Shown piece after piece: positions 6,079-7,239 of a stretch of 7,239 bases of DNA (position 1 is the first letter of the stretch; the number at the start of each line of letters is the position of its first letter). Position numbers and translations under genes: made by a program. A model generated the notes under the pieces. That model was given only the letters and a program-made list of their open reading frames with translations, was not told the DNA's origin and did no database searches. The DNA is from JAIVJN01 sp036732565. Lineage in GTDB: Bacteria; Acidobacteriota; Vicinamibacteria; Vicinamibacterales; UBA2999. The stretch spans positions 1 through 7,239 of the forward strand of contig DAINCF010000368.1 of NCBI GenBank assembly GCA_036732565.1. Reading direction: 5' to 3'.

Positions 6079-6975
6079 CTACGAGGCAGGCTGCACGAAG
6101 ATGTTGAACACGCGCACACCCAGCTCGCGCTGATCGCCGTTGTTGGCGCCAGGCTCGAGTGCGGGCACGAACGTGTGATCGGGCACGAGCCGCAGTTCGA
6201 CCATGTCCGCGGCGCCGAGACGGGCGGCGGGCAGCGGGAAGCGCTGCACTTCCGAATCTTCCTTCGTCACCGGCAACGTGCCGAGCAGGTCGGTCGCGTT
6301 CCAGATGCCGATCTCCTGGGTGCCGGACTTCAAGCCGGGGTTGTCGAGCTTGATATAGAGCATCGAGTCGCGCTTCGGATTGCGGAAGGCGATGGTCGCC
6401 TCTTTCTTGGTCCACTGCCACTCCACGCCGCGATCGCTGTTCGCGACCTCGGTGGCGTGCCAGCCGTCCTTGAAGATGACGAAGACGTTCTCGGTCTGCG
6501 GCAGCAATTCCATCTGCGCGACCGAGTACGAACGGTCACCGCGATCCTCGCCCGAAAGCTTCACACGCTCGTTCTTCTCGATCGCATACAGGCCGGCGAT
6601 GACCTTCGTCAGGCCGACATACGGATAGTTCGGGACGAACATCGTCCGCGTGTACTCGACGGTCTGTCCCGGCTTCCACTGCGTGCTCGGCGGGACGGGC
6701 TCGTGATCGTCGGTCCACATCAACTCGTCGTCGGCGTCCAGGAAGTGCACGAACACCTTGCGATCGCCCAGCGCGGGCGCGTTCGGGGCCACCGTGAACT
6801 TGTACGTGACCTCGACGGGGCTGCCCAGCGCGACGCGGGAGCGTGACAGCGACACCGCAAGCGACCCGACTGGAGGTGCGGTGTCCTGGGGCTCCGAACA
6901 GGCGGCAATGGCGAACAGCGACACCAGCGCCGCCGGGAGGCAGGCGTGCTTCAACGACACGGGCAGACGTTGCAT
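6079..6975 (-). CDS. Putative lipoprotein of unknown function, with beta-rich domains
   Basis: I do not recognise an assigned function. The 298-residue product has a lipoprotein signal: hydrophobic stretch at about 11-25 ending in the lipobox IAAC with C26 as the lipidated residue, followed by SEPQ. The Ser at +2 fits outer-membrane sorting in well-studied Gram-negatives. The mature part looks like two beta-rich domains. The first is at about 36-160 with 'KVFVHFLDADDELMWTDDHEP' and 'WKPGQTVEYTRTMFVP', an immunoglobulin-like or carbohydrate-binding look. The second is at about 165-298 and ends 'QRELGVRVFNIFVQPAS', a closing strand I associate with sugar- or surface-polymer-related proteins of Acidobacteria. 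The ATG at 6975-6973 has no clear ribosome site, but the signal peptide begins there. It is followed after six bases by the transglycosylase and is divergent from the microcompartment gene. A role in envelope or surface structure is inferred from the lipobox and the neighbours only. Confidence 0.82.
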   Translation of the reverse strand: MQRLPVSLKHACLPAALVSLFAIAACSEPQDTAPPVGSLAVSLSRSRVALGSPVEVTYKFTVAPNAPALGDRKVFVHFLDADDELMWTDDHEPVPPSTQWKPGQTVEYTRTMFVPNYPYVGLTKVIAGLYAIEKNERVKLSGEDRGDRSYSVAQMELLPQTENVFVIFKDGWHATEVANSDRGVEWQWTKKEATIAFRNPKRDSMLYIKLDNPGLKSGTQEIGIWNATDLLGTLPVTKEDSEVQRFPLPAARLGAADMVELRLVPDHTFVPALEPGANNGDQRELGVRVFNIFVQPAS

Positions 6976-6998
6976 GGCAATAGGAACGAGAATATCAT
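6970..6998 (+). promoter_or_regulatory. Candidate promoter for the microcompartment gene
   Basis: The plus strand has TTGCAT (6970-6975), a 17-base spacer, and TATCAT (6993-6998), which is five of six to the -10 consensus with ideal spacing. The short AT-richer stretch 6979-6998 stands out locally. The predicted start site near 7005 would leave only about seven bases before the ATG at 7012 and would exclude the ATG at 6997. The -35 hexamer is weak and overlaps the start codon of the divergent lipoprotein gene, so the call is tentative. Confidence 0.3.
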
Positions 6999-7239
6999 GC
7001 GGGGCAACTCGATGGAGACACCGCGCGACGCGCTCGGCATGGTCGAAACCCGTGGCTTCATTGGCTCGGTGGAGGCCGCCGATGCCATGGTGAAGACCGC
7101 GAACGTCTCACTGATCGGCTCTGAGTATATCGGCGCCGGCTACGTCACCGTGCTCGTGAGGGGCGATGTGGGCGCTGTCAAGGCCGCCACCGACGCCGGC
7201 GCGGCCGCCGCGCGGCGCGTCGGCGAGCTCATTTCGGTC
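6997..7239 (+). CDS. Bacterial microcompartment hexameric shell protein (BMC-H, PduA/EutM-like), truncated by the window edge
   Basis: BMC-H proteins tile as hexamers into the facets of polyhedral protein organelles that enclose metabolic enzymes, and their central pores pass substrates. The 81 visible residues cover most of one BMC domain: 'ALGMVETRGFIGSVEAADAM' (12-31), then VKTANVSLIG, the pore loop, 'YVTVLVRGDVGAVKAATDAG' (49-68), and AAAARRVGELISV. This is very close to PduA as I remember it, and to other BMC-H proteins. K33 corresponds to the conserved edge lysine that packs hexamers together. The PRPH-containing end lies beyond the window. The pore loop reads YIGAG instead of the usual KIGSG or KIGGG. 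The start may be ATG 6997, with AGGA 11 bases upstream, or ATG 7012 in the same frame with GGGG seven bases upstream; the family usually begins just before ALGMVE, which fits 7012 better. It is the first gene of a plus-strand unit. The metabolic type of the organelle cannot be told from this window. Confidence 0.95.
   Translation, partial: MRGNSMETPRDALGMVETRGFIGSVEAADAMVKTANVSLIGSEYIGAGYVTVLVRGDVGAVKAATDAGAAAARRVGELISV

Noticed and set aside
5554..6846. 430-codon plus-strand open frame across the transglycosylase and lipoprotein genes
   Set aside because: It spans two real minus-strand genes and their junction, has no recognisable domain, and has the composition of a GC-rich shadow frame.
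7039..7041. Later start codon (ATG at 7039) for the shell protein
   Set aside because: It would remove the ALG part of the first beta strand of the BMC domain, which is conserved in the family.

Overview
The window looks like a piece of a GC-rich Gram-negative chromosome. The best guess is Acidobacteriota, perhaps the Vicinamibacteria side. That guess rests on overall base composition, on a PilN that begins with the 'NLSTRPFYN' form instead of 'INLLPxR', on the style of the lipoprotein, and on a bacterial microcompartment gene next to pilus genes. It is an inference, not something the sequence proves.

Layout: almost everything is on the minus strand and is read from right to left. At the right, a putative lipoprotein gene (6975-6079) is followed after 6 bases by a secreted lytic transglycosylase (6072-5404). 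A 149-base gap (5403-5255) carries a perfect TATAAT box and a 14-base palindrome. Then comes a very compact type IV pilus assembly operon in the order pilC (5254-4043), pilB (4043-2391), pilM (2394-1441), pilN (1437-778), pilO (781-170) and the start of a PilP-position gene (180 to beyond base 1). Adjacent pil genes overlap or lie within 3 bases of each other, which suggests translational coupling. PilB is the extension ATPase, PilC the inner-membrane platform, and PilM/N/O/P the cytoplasmic-to-periplasmic alignment complex that would connect to the PilQ secretin, presumably encoded just off the left edge. No pilin, prepilin peptidase or retraction ATPase is present in the window. The transglycosylase could open peptidoglycan for the pilus machine.

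At the far right, on the plus strand and divergent from the lipoprotein gene by only 21 bases between start codons, begins a bacterial microcompartment (BMC) hexameric shell protein of the PduA/EutM type (6997 to beyond 7239). It is the first gene of a plus-strand unit that leaves the window, so it may mark the edge of a metabolosome locus. Its pore loop differs from the usual one.

No tRNA, rRNA, CRISPR array, insertion sequence or convincing intrinsic terminator was seen. No non-coding stretch exceeds 149 bases. The most promising leads are the unseen microcompartment locus, the palindrome at the pil promoter, and the degenerate nucleotide-binding motifs of PilM.
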